This document shows positions 11,701 through 21,521 of a stretch of DNA of 64,000 nucleotides, piece after piece. Source of the DNA: Alentia gelatinosa. Its lineage: Eukaryota > Annelida > Polychaeta > Phyllodocida > Polynoidae. The notes under the pieces are model-generated. The model did not search any database. It saw nothing but the letters and a program-made list of their open reading frames with translations, and was not told where the DNA came from. The stretch spans positions 27,067,469 to 27,131,468 of the forward strand of contig OX465584.1 of assembly GCA_950022655.1 (NCBI GenBank), given 5' to 3'. Made by a program: the position numbers and the translations under genes. Position 1 is the stretch's first letter. Each line of letters starts with the position of its first letter.

Positions 11701-12979
11701 AATGATTTCCTAACTAACCTTCATTGCCAAGTGTTTCCCCATCCATACAGCGTAATGCGTAGGTCGATGTCGGTTATGTTTTATTTATTTTCTATTTATC
11801 TAACCGTCTAAATTTTACAAAATTTATATAGGAACAAACCTTAGAGTGTGGTGATTCGTTGTATATATGTCTCCATTAATTTCCTGAAGGTTTAAACCTT
11901 GTGCGAGATCATTTTCTACACATTGTCTTTGCACTGCGGTGAAGGGAGTTGCTGGATTTGAAAGTGCCGACCACAAACACGCAAGGCTGGGGCGAAGCCA
12001 CATATACAACCCCTTGGTGAAATCGACTCGTACAGAACCAGCAAAGAATATAATCATATTAATATCACAGGGGGGAGATTCAGCAGGCTTTTTTGTTTCT
12101 TCCAGTATAATCCAATAGCGATGTCATAACGTCTTGTAGGGGAAATCAACCAAAGCCGAAGTGAGGTGATGGCTAAACGATTCGGCTTTCGTAGTATTGG
12201 CTTCATTGACACCGCACTGTGTAGAATGTTGATAGGTTCGGCGCCTTGGTAAATATCCATTTTCTCCCGTTATTTAGCGTCTATATGAATAAACCAGACA
12301 CTACCAGAATCGTGAAGAATTGTAGAATATTCCCTGGGTGATGATTAATGATGTCAATGCATTTTGTATGGGTGACACACCAGCAAAGTTATAACTCTCC
12401 AGAACTGGACCTTCGCAGCCTGGCGTTGTCAATATAAACTGCTGTCACACTTATTTTTTGATCGATGTCTCAACTGGTTCCAGTCCATACGCGTTGATCT
12501 GCAGGCTATTTCTCCATAACAACCACCAACAGACGTAGGGAATACATATATTTTGCTCATCCTCAACTGGTATATTGATATTATAATGATTCGTAACGTA
12601 GTAGCAGTTTTTGCCGTAGCAATATCCAATTCGACTTTTGGGCCAGAACCGCCATTCAACGGGACGCCACTGTTTACCCGACTTAACTTACGAACAAGGA
12701 GGAACTAAAATGGCAATATTTTTTTATTGGTTCGATAGAAATTTCTCATATTTGGCACACTTAATCTATATAACAAGGCGGTCCTTGTGATACCAAACTT
12801 TATTGTCTTGGTTGGGGGAAACATATTTATTTTCATCGATTTTGTGACTGAACCGCTGAAAGCAGCGGCACCATGCGGAAAAACGCGCAAACCCGTCGTC
12901 CCCTAGCGGAGTATTCAGCCACTACCCCTCGTCCCTGTGAATGTTACCCGGCCGGAGGCGCCCGCCCTTAAAGGGTTAA

Positions 12980-13666
12980 GTGGCTAATGTGATAGGCCAG
13001 CTCATTCTGATAAGTGACCAATGGCTGGTTACAAAAGCATAGATACACACAAGTCTAAGACAACTTCCTGATTTATATCCTCCTCAAGCTAAATTTTCAC
13101 TTGACTTTTCAGGAAGGGGACTTATTGCTGAGATTCAGGAGTCGGTCATAGATTGAAGAAAGATGGCCCAAGATTAACGAGGCGATCAGAATATGTCACT
13201 GTTATTGGGTCAGGATTGGTCATTCTGTCCTTAATATTTGATACTCAGGGAGGTGTTGGGAGAAAATTATGAAATTTGGGAATTAGATAGAGCAGGTATG
13301 TATAATTCATCGCAGTCAATATTGTTTCATTTGATAGAGTGGAATAGTATAAAATGAAATATTTTAATCGGAAGTATAAGTCCAATTCAGAGTCGAGTAG
13401 TGCAGTAGATTGTCAACAAGACAGTCAAGCACAGTAGTGTCAGCAGTTGTCACTGGCTTTGGGGAAACAATTTTCATGAATAAAATAATCATTGTAAAAT
13501 TATGTATATTGGGACAAAGGTATGACATCCACATGGAGTCCTACACTGCAAATATTTTTTTATTTTGATGATTTTTAGTAGGACTATCATACATGTATAA
13601 CCAGTCTGACCCTTCACTGCTTTGGAGATCATTTGGACTAAATGGTCACCAAATGATCACGACTCT
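12980..13666. other. Intergenic, no gene seen
   Basis: AT-rich sequence without recognised exons or repeats. Confidence 0.45.
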
Positions 13667-13978
13667 GGGGTCTGTTTAACATCGTATGAACGAGACTTTG
13701 AAAGCTCGTACGGGGGTCGTCCAGCCAGTCTCGTTCAACAAGTGTCTCGTTCGTCCAGGTACGAGCCCCGTACGATAGGAGAGACCTGCCGTGAGAAAGT
13801 CTCGTTCAACAACAACCTCGTCCAAAGGAGAAATTTCGTCCACACTCTCCTACATCGTCTCAAAGGCTCGCAAACGGACGACACCCCAAAGGGGTGTCTT
13901 AGCTGAAACTGAAGCAAGTGATAGTGGACTTTGCAAGGGACTGTGATACGGTCTGACACACTCTGACACGCCCCAACA

Positions 13979-14045
13979 TGGCCTGGAGGCATCACCACAC
14001 TATAGTTTATTTATTGTGAGGCATGATGCCTAGAGGCATCATTGT
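13979..14045. repeat. piggyBac-like subterminal palindromes
   Basis: GCCTGGAGGCATCAC near 13981 and GATGCCTAGAGGCATCAT near 14025 match the palindromic core of the 34-bp repeats at 6918-7019. This looks like a remnant of a related element's left end. Confidence 0.5.
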
Positions 14046-14163
14046 TTAAATATTTACAAAAATGTTTTAAGAAAGTACTAATAGAGCAATGTTCATGCTT
14101 TTTTTTTTACAGAATGTAGATAAGATAGTTTTAGTATTTCAATACCCCCCTCATTCACTATTC

Positions 14164-14619
14164 CACACTCACCAGTCCTGACTCACCAGTTCACACTCAC
14201 CAGTCCTCACCCACCAGTGCTCACTCACCAGTGCTCACTCACCAATCCTCACTTACCAATCCTCACTCACCAGTCCTCACTTACCAGTCCTCACTCACCA
14301 GTCCTCACTCAACAGTCCTCACTCACCAGTCCTCACTTACCAGTCCTCACTCACCAGTCCTCGCTCAGAAGTCCCCACTCACCAGTATGCACTCATCAGT
14401 CCTCACTCTCCAGTCCCCACTAACCAGTCCACACTCACCAGTCATCACGCACCAGTCCTCACTCACCAGTCATCACTCGACAGTTCTTATCTTACAGTAC
14501 TCACTCACCAGTATCCAACAGTGGTCTCTCACCAGTCCACATTTAACAGTCATCAATCACTAGTCCTCACTCACCAGTCCTCACACAACAGTTCTCACTC
14601 AACAATGTGCACTCAACAG
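14164..14619. repeat. 14-bp minisatellite
   Basis: About 30 copies of CAGTCCTCACTCAC with point variants. Open frames over it (68 and 110 codons) come from the absence of stops in the unit and are not genes. A looser repeat built on GGTAATGTGGT follows to about 14880. Confidence 0.9.
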
Positions 14620-14992
14620 GGGATTAAGTAGTAAAGGTAATATAATGTAGGGGGTAGAATGGTAACGTGGTAGTCTGGTTATATAGCATATTGTATAATG
14701 GGGTTAGAATGGTAATGTGATTAGAATGGTAATGTGGTATTGGTGTTAGAACAGTAATGCAGTACAATATTATGGTAATGGTAATGCTAATAACATGATA
14801 GCGGGGTTAGAATTGTAATGTAGTAAGAACATTAACATGGTAATGGGGTTAGAAAGGTAACACAATAATCGTACCACAGTAAAATTAACGTGTTGCGGAG
14901 GTGTAGAGTATAATTTCGGAAGAGTTATGGAAGACTAACAGACGGGTAACGGAAAGGTTGCGGAAACGTTACGAAAGCCGTGAGCATATATC

Positions 14993-16047
14993 CTACATCC
15001 CTACATCCCTACATCCTACATCCCTACATCCTGCATCTCCACATCCCTACATCCTACATCCTACATCCCTACATCCTACATCTCCACATCCCTACATCCT
15101 ACATCCCTACATCTCCACATCCCTACATCCTACATCCTACATCCCTACATCACTATATCCTACATCACTACATCACTACAACAATACATCCCTACATCAC
15201 TACATCACAACATCACTATATCCTACATCCTACATCCCTACATCCCTACATCCCTACATCACTACATCACTACATCCCTACATCACTACAACACTACATC
15301 ACTACATCACTATATCCTACATCCTACATCTCTACATCACTACATCCTACATCACTACATCCTACATCACTACATCACTACATCGCTACATCCTACATCA
15401 CTACATCCCCACATCGTTACATCCTACATCACTACATCACTACATCACTACATCACTACATCACTACATCCCTACATCGCTACAACACTACATCACTACA
15501 TCACTATATCCTACATCCTACATCCTACATCACTACATCCTACATCACTACATCCTACATCACTACATCACTACATCCTACATCATTACATCCCCACATC
15601 CCAACATCCTACATCACTACATCTTACATCCCTACTTCCTACATCACTACATCCTACATCACTACATCCCTACATCCTACATCACTACATCCCCACATCC
15701 CTACATCCTACATCCTACATCTCTACATCCTACATCCTACATCCCCACATCACTACATTCTAACATCTGCACATCCCCACATCCCTACATCCTACATCAC
15801 TACATCCGACATCACTACATCCGACATCACTACATCACTGCATCCTACATCACTACATTCTACATCACTATATCACTACATCCCTATATCACTACATCCC
15901 AACATCCCCACATCCCCACATACCTACATCCTACATCACTACATCCTACATCACTACATCCGACATCACTACATCTCAACATCCTACATCACTACATTCT
16001 ACATCACTATATCCTACATCCCTACATCCCCACATCCCTACATCCTA
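14993..16047. repeat. TACATC satellite array, about 1 kb
   Basis: A mixture of 7-bp TACATCC and 8-bp TACATCCC or TACATCAC units over more than 1 kb. It produces two overlapping open frames of 360 to 365 codons made only of Thr, Ser, Tyr, Ile, His, Leu and Pro. These are artefacts of a stop-free repeat. Confidence 0.93.
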
Positions 16048-16819
16048 TTGAGTGAAGACTAATGTCACCGCATTTTGGTTGATATATACATCTTCAAATA
16101 GCTATAATGAGGGAAGTTTTTTTCAAAAATTCTTTCTTAAAATATGGTGTTAATTGTTTGCGGGTTTTGCAGGAATAAAAAGAAGACCACAGTACTAACA
16201 CATGCCAGGATTCAAGAGGTGTGCCAATGCAAATCTCAGGCAAACAATTGATAACATATGACGTACAATGTACATATATCTGTGAAATGACACTTGATAT
16301 CATTTATCATTTCCATATGACATTTAAGCATGATGTGATACATACATTCCGTGGAAGATTCATATAGATATTGATAGATTAATTGAATTATTTCCTTTTT
16401 TTATTACCGGAAAGTGGAAAGCTGTTGTGACTGGGCATTTTTGTATGGATGCTCATAATAGTAATATACATTGTGTGAAAAATTCAACAAAAAGTTGTGA
16501 GTGGGGGAGGGGGCGAGGGGGGAATGGGGGGATGGGGATAGTCCGTTTTGCCTTTCAAAACGGTCCCGGAAGTTGATATTTGGTGCGGGACTCGTCCACT
16601 AACTGGTCCCCTGCCTGACACGGTCCCCTCCAGCGGACGATCTCTCGTCTGGACTCATATGGGTCAAACGTAGGAGAATCTGTACGAGCGATAGACCCTG
16701 CCCTGGACGATATGCCTTATTGAACCACATTGGACGAGAATCGCCCAGAACCTCGTCCCTCGCCTTGAATCTCGTATCGTTCAGGTACAGTCATGCTCGT
16801 CCGATATTAAACAGACCCC

Positions 16820-17229
16820 TGGAACACAAAGCTGTCCAATTAATTCAACGTCTAATTTCTAGGAATCAAACACGAAAAGGATGCATCCATGGATAAGAGG
16901 TAATACATATTAATGAAACCACAGTGTTGCAAATATCAGAATGCCTCCCGTTATGCCCTTAACACAACCTATATTCAATATGGGTCATTAGCTTCAATAC
17001 GCAATGGTTAGAGAGTTCTGATACATTAACTGTGGCAAAGATTTATCAAATTGTATCATGCGTTCAACTGAAGCATTGGGGGATTTTGACGCACGCAATT
17101 TCAGATATTTATTATTTAATTTCTATTCGTGAATAAATGAATGATATGCAATCGGGACTATTATGTAGTAGGAATTTCCTGTAAACATATATCATTCATT
17201 TCTGACGTTCGTAGTTGCAATATATGATG
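16820..17229. other. Intergenic, no gene seen
   Basis: AT-rich sequence between the composite block and the satellite. Nothing recognised. Confidence 0.45.
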
Positions 17230-18750
17230 TAGTGAGCGATGGTGGGTGAGAGCTTTCACTGGAGTTAGCTTTCACTGTAAGCGAGCTGCTCTTTTCCACA
17301 CTGGTGTGTGATAGTTTTCGCTGTGGAGTCTCGCTGTAGGTGAGTTGCTCTTTGCCAGATGGTGGTGTGAGATAGTCTCCACTGGAGCCTCGCTGTAAGT
17401 GAGCTGCTCCTTGCCGGGCAGTGGGGTGTTCAAGATAGTTTTCACTGGAGTCTCGCTGTTAGTAGGCTGCTTCATTCCAGGTGATGGTGTGTAAAGGTTT
17501 TTAGAAAGACACTCAAGAGATATTGGGTGCACTACCTTCACGGTCGTGGAGTATGAGATAATCACTATAGTCTCGCTGTAAGTGAGCTGCTCCTTGCCCT
17601 GTGGTGGTGTGTGATAATTTTCACTGGAGTCTCGCTGTAAGTGAGCTGCTCCTTGCCCTGTGGTGGTGTTTGATAATTTTCACTGGAGTCTCGTTGTAAG
17701 CAACAAGTATAGAGAATACTCCTTGTTGTAAGTGAGCTGCTCCTTGCCCTGTGTGTGGTGGTGTGTGATAGTTTTCACTTGAGTCTCGCTGTAAGTGAGC
17801 TGCTCCTTGCTCTGTGGTGGTGTGTGATAGTTTTCACTGGAGTCTCGCTGTAAGTGCACTGCTCCTTGCCCTGTGGTGGTGTGTGATAATTTTCACTGAA
17901 GTCTCGCTATAAGTGAGCTGCTCCTTGCCCTGTGGTGGTGGTGTGTGATAGTTTTCACTGGAGTCTCGCTGGAAGTGAGCTGCTCCTTGCCCTGTGTTGG
18001 TGGTGTGTGATAATGTTCACTGGCATCTCCCTGTAAGTGAGCTGCTCCTTGCCCTGTGGTGGTGTGTGATAATTTTCACTGGAGTCTCGCTGTAAGTGAG
18101 CTGCTCCTTGCCCTGTGGTGGTGGTGTGTGATAGTTTCCACTGGAGTCTCGCTGTAAGTGAGCTGCTCCTTGCCCTGTGGTGGTGTGTGATAGTTTTCAC
18201 TGGAGTCTCGCTGTAAGTGAGCTGCTCCTTGCTCTGTGTGTGGTGGTGTGTGATAGTTTTCACTAGAGTCTCGCTGTAAGTGAGCTGCTCCTTGCCCTGT
18301 GTGTGGTGGTGTGTGATAATTTTCACTAGAGTCTCGTTGTAAGTGAGCTGCTCCTTGCCCTGTGTGTGGTGGTGTGTGATAGTTTTTACTGGAATCTCGC
18401 TGTAAGTGCACTGCTCCTTGCCCTGTGGTGGTGGTGTGTGATAGTTTCCACTGGAGTCTCGCTGTAAGTGAGCTGCTCCTTGCCCTGTGGTGGTGGTGTA
18501 TGATAGTTTTCACTGGAGTCTCGCTGTAAGTGAGCTGCTCCTTGCCCTGTGGTGGTGGTGTGTGATAGTTTTTACTGGAATCTCGCTGTAAGTGCACTGC
18601 TCCTTGCCCTGTGGTGGTGGTGTGTGATAGTTTCCACTGGAGTCTCGCTGTAAGTGAGCTGCTCCTTGCCCTGTGGTGGTGGTGTATGATAGTTTTCACT
18701 GGAGTCTCGCTGTAAGTGCACTGCTCCTTGCCCTGTGGTGGTGATGTGAT
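17230..18750. repeat. 59-bp satellite with trinucleotide length variants
   Basis: About 23 copies of a unit containing CACTGGAGTCTCGCTGTAAG followed by TGAGCTGCTCCTTGCC. Lengths step between 59, 62 and 65 bp through the number of GTG triplets. A non-repeat interruption lies at about 17475-17565. The minus strand is stop-free in all three frames of the unit, giving open frames of up to 207 codons that read through three units per period; these are not genes. Each plus-strand unit carries a splice-donor-like GTAAGTGAG. Confidence 0.92.
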
Positions 18751-19456
18751 GGTGTTGTATCACCCTGGAGAGGTGGCCAACGTGCCGCAGTAAACACGTA
18801 AATCCGTGAGGGTGACGCCTGTCGCCGTGTCGTTACGGGCTGGCCACTCGGGACCCCCATTTACAGCTACCACCGACTGTAAACTGTAATTGCTCGATTT
18901 TGACTCCGGCAGCCAGACGGCTGGACAGTTATCAGGAGCCACCTGGTCGGTCATTATAATGGAGACAGTCGAGGACAAGGGAAATGAGACTTTTAGTGGA
19001 TTCAATTGACAATATGATATATTTCATTCTTCTGTAGTAAGGTTATATTAAAATAGGAATAAGAAGCTATATGGTTTACATATCCTCATTCATACATAGA
19101 TGAGAGATGGTTGCTACTAATATGCTTCAAGAATTACCTGAAGATGTTCCCCATGCCTCTCCCAGAGTAGTATCTCCCACAACTAAATGAATAATTGTAA
19201 GACTTTATAAATACAGGACAAGATTAAGTTGCAAAGCAACCCCATGAGACATAGCCGAGTAGGATTCAGTTACATAGCTCTGAATGAAACCAAACCCCTG
19301 AAAGTAAAGACATAAAAATAGCTTTTTGAACCATTCCTTCATGAATTGATCTCCGATATGATATACATGGAGGCAGAGTGTTTGTTATTCCTATATACCT
19401 ATGGCTGTACACTCTATGCTTACACCACGCTCTGGGGGGTGGAGTAACTATCTGAT
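18751..19456. other. Intergenic, no gene seen
   Basis: No exon recognised. A short GC-richer patch at 18770-18970 has an open minus-strand frame of 81 codons that resembles no known protein. Confidence 0.4.
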
Positions 19457-19515
19457 ACTACCCAAGGTTGGTATACTACCCAAGGTTGCCGTATACTACC
19501 CAAGGTTGACATTTA
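19457..19515. repeat. Three copies of a 19-20 bp direct repeat
   Basis: ACTACCCAAGGTTG occurs three times in a row, separated by short GTAT or CCGTAT spacers, just before the large hairpin. Confidence 0.8.
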
Positions 19516-19562
19516 GACCAATCAGATTGTCTCTTATTAAACCACATTTGAAGGTATATAGG

Positions 19563-19716
19563 AATAGGGAAACCAAGTACCAGTGAAAGGAAGTCAAAAT
19601 TACTCGGTAAGGCTTGGAAAAATTACTGCCCGCGGCCAGGGCCTTGGGCAGTAATTTTTCCAAGCCTTACCTCGTAACTTTGACTTCCTTTCACCGGAAC
19701 ATAGTTTCCCTCTATT
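19563..19716. mobile_element. Long near-perfect hairpin (foldback MITE)
   Basis: Arms of about 75 bp pair almost completely. Both contain GTGAAAGGAAGTCAAA and AAGGCTTGGAAAAATTACTG. The centre (around 19640) is only a few bases long. It is either a MITE of the foldback type or a hairpin-forming transcript unit; no TSD was resolved. Confidence 0.75.
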
Positions 19717-20526
19717 ATTGACAAAACATGCGGGAACTACTTTTAAGCAGGGGAGGTTGATTGGTTAGTTTCATGGCGTCACTCGACACCTACTGTAGTA
19801 TGTTTTACAACAAAGGGTTGTATTTGTCTCGTTTTGTTGGTTTTCTTTACTATTTTATGTGAGTGGTGAAAATTAAACATTGGATGAGATAACGTCTAAT
19901 ACATCAAGTCGGCAAATCTAAATGTATACTTCCTTCAGAAAATACAGCGTGGGAATCATGTGATTTATACCTACTTTGAAGCTTATGTCCACTAATCAAA
20001 AACTAGGATGTTGAAGAACATACATTGCAGATGTGACTGATGATTGAATACTACTTTGTGGGACAGTGGCTCTCAATCCCATATGATATACGTGTAGGCC
20101 TAAATAACTCATACAGTGTCTGGTCTAATTGGGTTGAAAAGTATCAATATGCAGAGTGACATATATTATCAATTTCCATCGATCATTTTCCCTCTCATTC
20201 GTGGTGATTTCATGGTTCCTGAAAATGATCCCCTAAGGTGATGTTAAAAAGATGCCATAAACCTTATCAGCTCACGTCATATGAAAGGTTTTTAGATGCG
20301 ACCATGGAGAAATGCGTTTAGCAGATATATTAAAGCTGAAAACGGGGATGGCAGAAGATGAACGACTGGCGTGACGTCACCTTGCAGACGACATTTACGA
20401 GTGGCGCGAAAATTAAAGATCAAAAGGTCACACAAAGCCAACACCAATCACTAGCCTGCCCAGGGCAGCCAGTGGGTTCAAATTCATCGATCCTCTCTCA
20501 AATTCATCTATTATCGCCCATACCTC

Positions 20527-20597
20527 CCAATATGGCGGTCACGTAGGTCTCACGTGCCAATCTATCCACGTGACACCCGCCGCGTTCCCATGGCGAC
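20527..20597. promoter_or_regulatory. Cluster of YY1-, E-box- and X-box-like sites
   Basis: Within 70 bp lie CCAATATGGCGG, two perfect CACGTG E-boxes (20551-20556 and 20567-20572) and GTTCCCATGGCGAC (20584-20597), which is 12/14 to the palindromic RFX X-box. The surroundings to about 20780 are CpG-rich. This density is typical of a promoter, although no transcript can be proven. Confidence 0.35.
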
Positions 20598-20712
20598 GGG
20601 CGACGCACGGTGCTACGTCAAGATGACACATTATCGCTCAGAAGGTGATTCCGTTTTGGGGGTGGTTAGAGAAGTGATCACTACAGCGTCCGGGCGTGTC
20701 GTGACCGTGTGA
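20590..20712 (+). CDS. Possible short first-exon ORF, 40 codons
   Basis: An ATG in good context (CCCATGG) opens a 40-codon frame in CpG-rich DNA directly after the E-box cluster. The product begins MATGDARCYVKMTHY and resembles no family known to me. It could be a small ORF, an upstream ORF or chance. The ATG itself lies inside the X-box-like palindrome, which weakens the coding case. Confidence 0.15.
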   Translation: MATGDARCYVKMTHYRSEGDSVLGVVREVITTASGRVVTV

Positions 20713-20995
20713 TAGAAGCACCCTCCACGGCCCGCGCCCGGCGGCCCTCGGCTGTCCACCCACAAGGCGCTCTCCTTGGTCTCAAACTGAGTCTGCGCTG
20801 TAGATTCTCACTGTGGACGGTCTGCGTATAGGCATCACATGCCCTGCACCTTGAAACTGTATACAGACTTGGGATTTAATTTGATTACGTAGGCAAAATA
20901 TTATTGGCGAGAAATGAGGCTACCCATGATGACTGTACAAGGACACACGCTGCCCATACGTGTGCGGCTTCAATTCGTGCTCAGAGGTTGTTACA

Positions 20996-21134
20996 TAAAC
21001 TGTTTTTTGTCCCTGTGCCCCTCGACCTACTCTCCCACTCGTCCTGGGCCTGCCAGGCGTTAGGGGAAATCCACATGTTGAGAAGTAGTTTAATTTCTTA
21101 ATAATGTCCATAAACAAAGACTTGAGAAAGTCTA
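20996..21134 (-). mobile_element. Mutator-like MITE, family C, copy 1
   Basis: Ends TAAACTG..TTGTCCCTG and (complement) TAGACTTTCTCAAGTCTTTG match the three other copies in inverted order. Flanks GTTGTTACA (20987-20995) and GTTGTTGCC (21135-21143) agree at 7 of 9 positions, a decayed 9-bp target duplication. Confidence 0.6.
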
Positions 21135-21229
21135 GTTGTTGCCCTTAGAAGGTATGATAAATAGAATAATACCTGGCCAAGCGTGGGTGGAGCTGGGATG
21201 CGCAGGGATATCGCCCGATGTTTAATTAA

Positions 21230-21517
21230 CCCTTTAACCACAGAATGATGCTTCCAGGCATTTTCAGGAGAACCACAGCATGGTGCATCATTGATAATCA
21301 TATACAAACTTTGAAAAAAAGAGAAAAAATTGTTTGTGTTCTACAAGACTTTGACAAGAACAAGGGGCATATATATGAATCTTTGATTTAGAATAACAAG
21401 ATACAATCAGCTACCATGGTAAAATATTGAAATCACATTGCCGTTTTTGAAATGATAGTGCCTATGGTGGAGGGGTTCTACTGTAGGCATTGCCTGTGGT
21501 GGGCTGCAAGGAAAGGG
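21230..21517. mobile_element. Non-autonomous piggyBac-like element (288 bp)
   Basis: Flanked by TTAA on both sides (21226-21229 and 21518-21521), with ends CCCTTTAACCACAG and, on the other strand, CCCTTTCCTTGCAG. An AATGATGC..GGCAT word near the left end recalls the subterminal palindromes of the full element at 6.9 kb. No coding capacity. It may be moved in trans by a related transposase. Confidence 0.7.
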
Positions 21518-21521
21518 TTAA

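Larger units (their letters stand above)
6911..12975 (+). mobile_element. Complete piggyBac transposon (about 6.07 kb)
   Basis: Both ends are CCCTTTAAGGGCG, a perfect 13-bp terminal inverted repeat, and the element is flanked by TTAA at 6907-6910 and 12976-12979. TTAA insertion is the signature of the piggyBac superfamily. Inside are three 34-bp subterminal repeats at the left end, a three-exon transposase gene (7213-10580), 463-bp tandem repeats in intron 2 and downstream of the gene, and a non-coding right part. It is longer than classical piggyBac elements (about 2.5 kb) because of the introns and arrays. Intact ends plus an unbroken gene suggest recent activity; this is inference. Confidence 0.92.
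13667..16819. mobile_element. Composite block with inverted ends, non-coding
   Basis: The left end reads GGGGTCTGTTTAACATCG and the complement of the right end GGGGTCTGTTTAATATCG. The ~250 bp inside each end is rich in ACGAG/CTCGT words in both orientations. The core holds piggyBac-like palindromes, a 14-bp minisatellite and the TACATC array. No transposase frame and no clear target duplication were found. It may be a large foldback element, or a transposon copy into which satellites expanded. Confidence 0.45.

Noticed and set aside
6911..12975. Domesticated piggyBac host gene
   Set aside because: Perfect TIRs, TTAA duplications and subterminal repeats are all present, which points to a transposon.
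14958..16062. Open frames of 365 and 360 codons on the plus strand
   Set aside because: They lie wholly in the TACATC array; the repeat contains no stop in these frames and the products are repeats of a few amino acids.
17230..18750. CRISPR-like array
   Set aside because: Units are contiguous variants of one sequence with no unique spacers, and the DNA is eukaryotic.
17955..18763. Open frames of 123 and 207 codons on the minus strand
   Set aside because: Produced by a 59-bp unit lacking stops in any minus-strand frame; no protein-like features.
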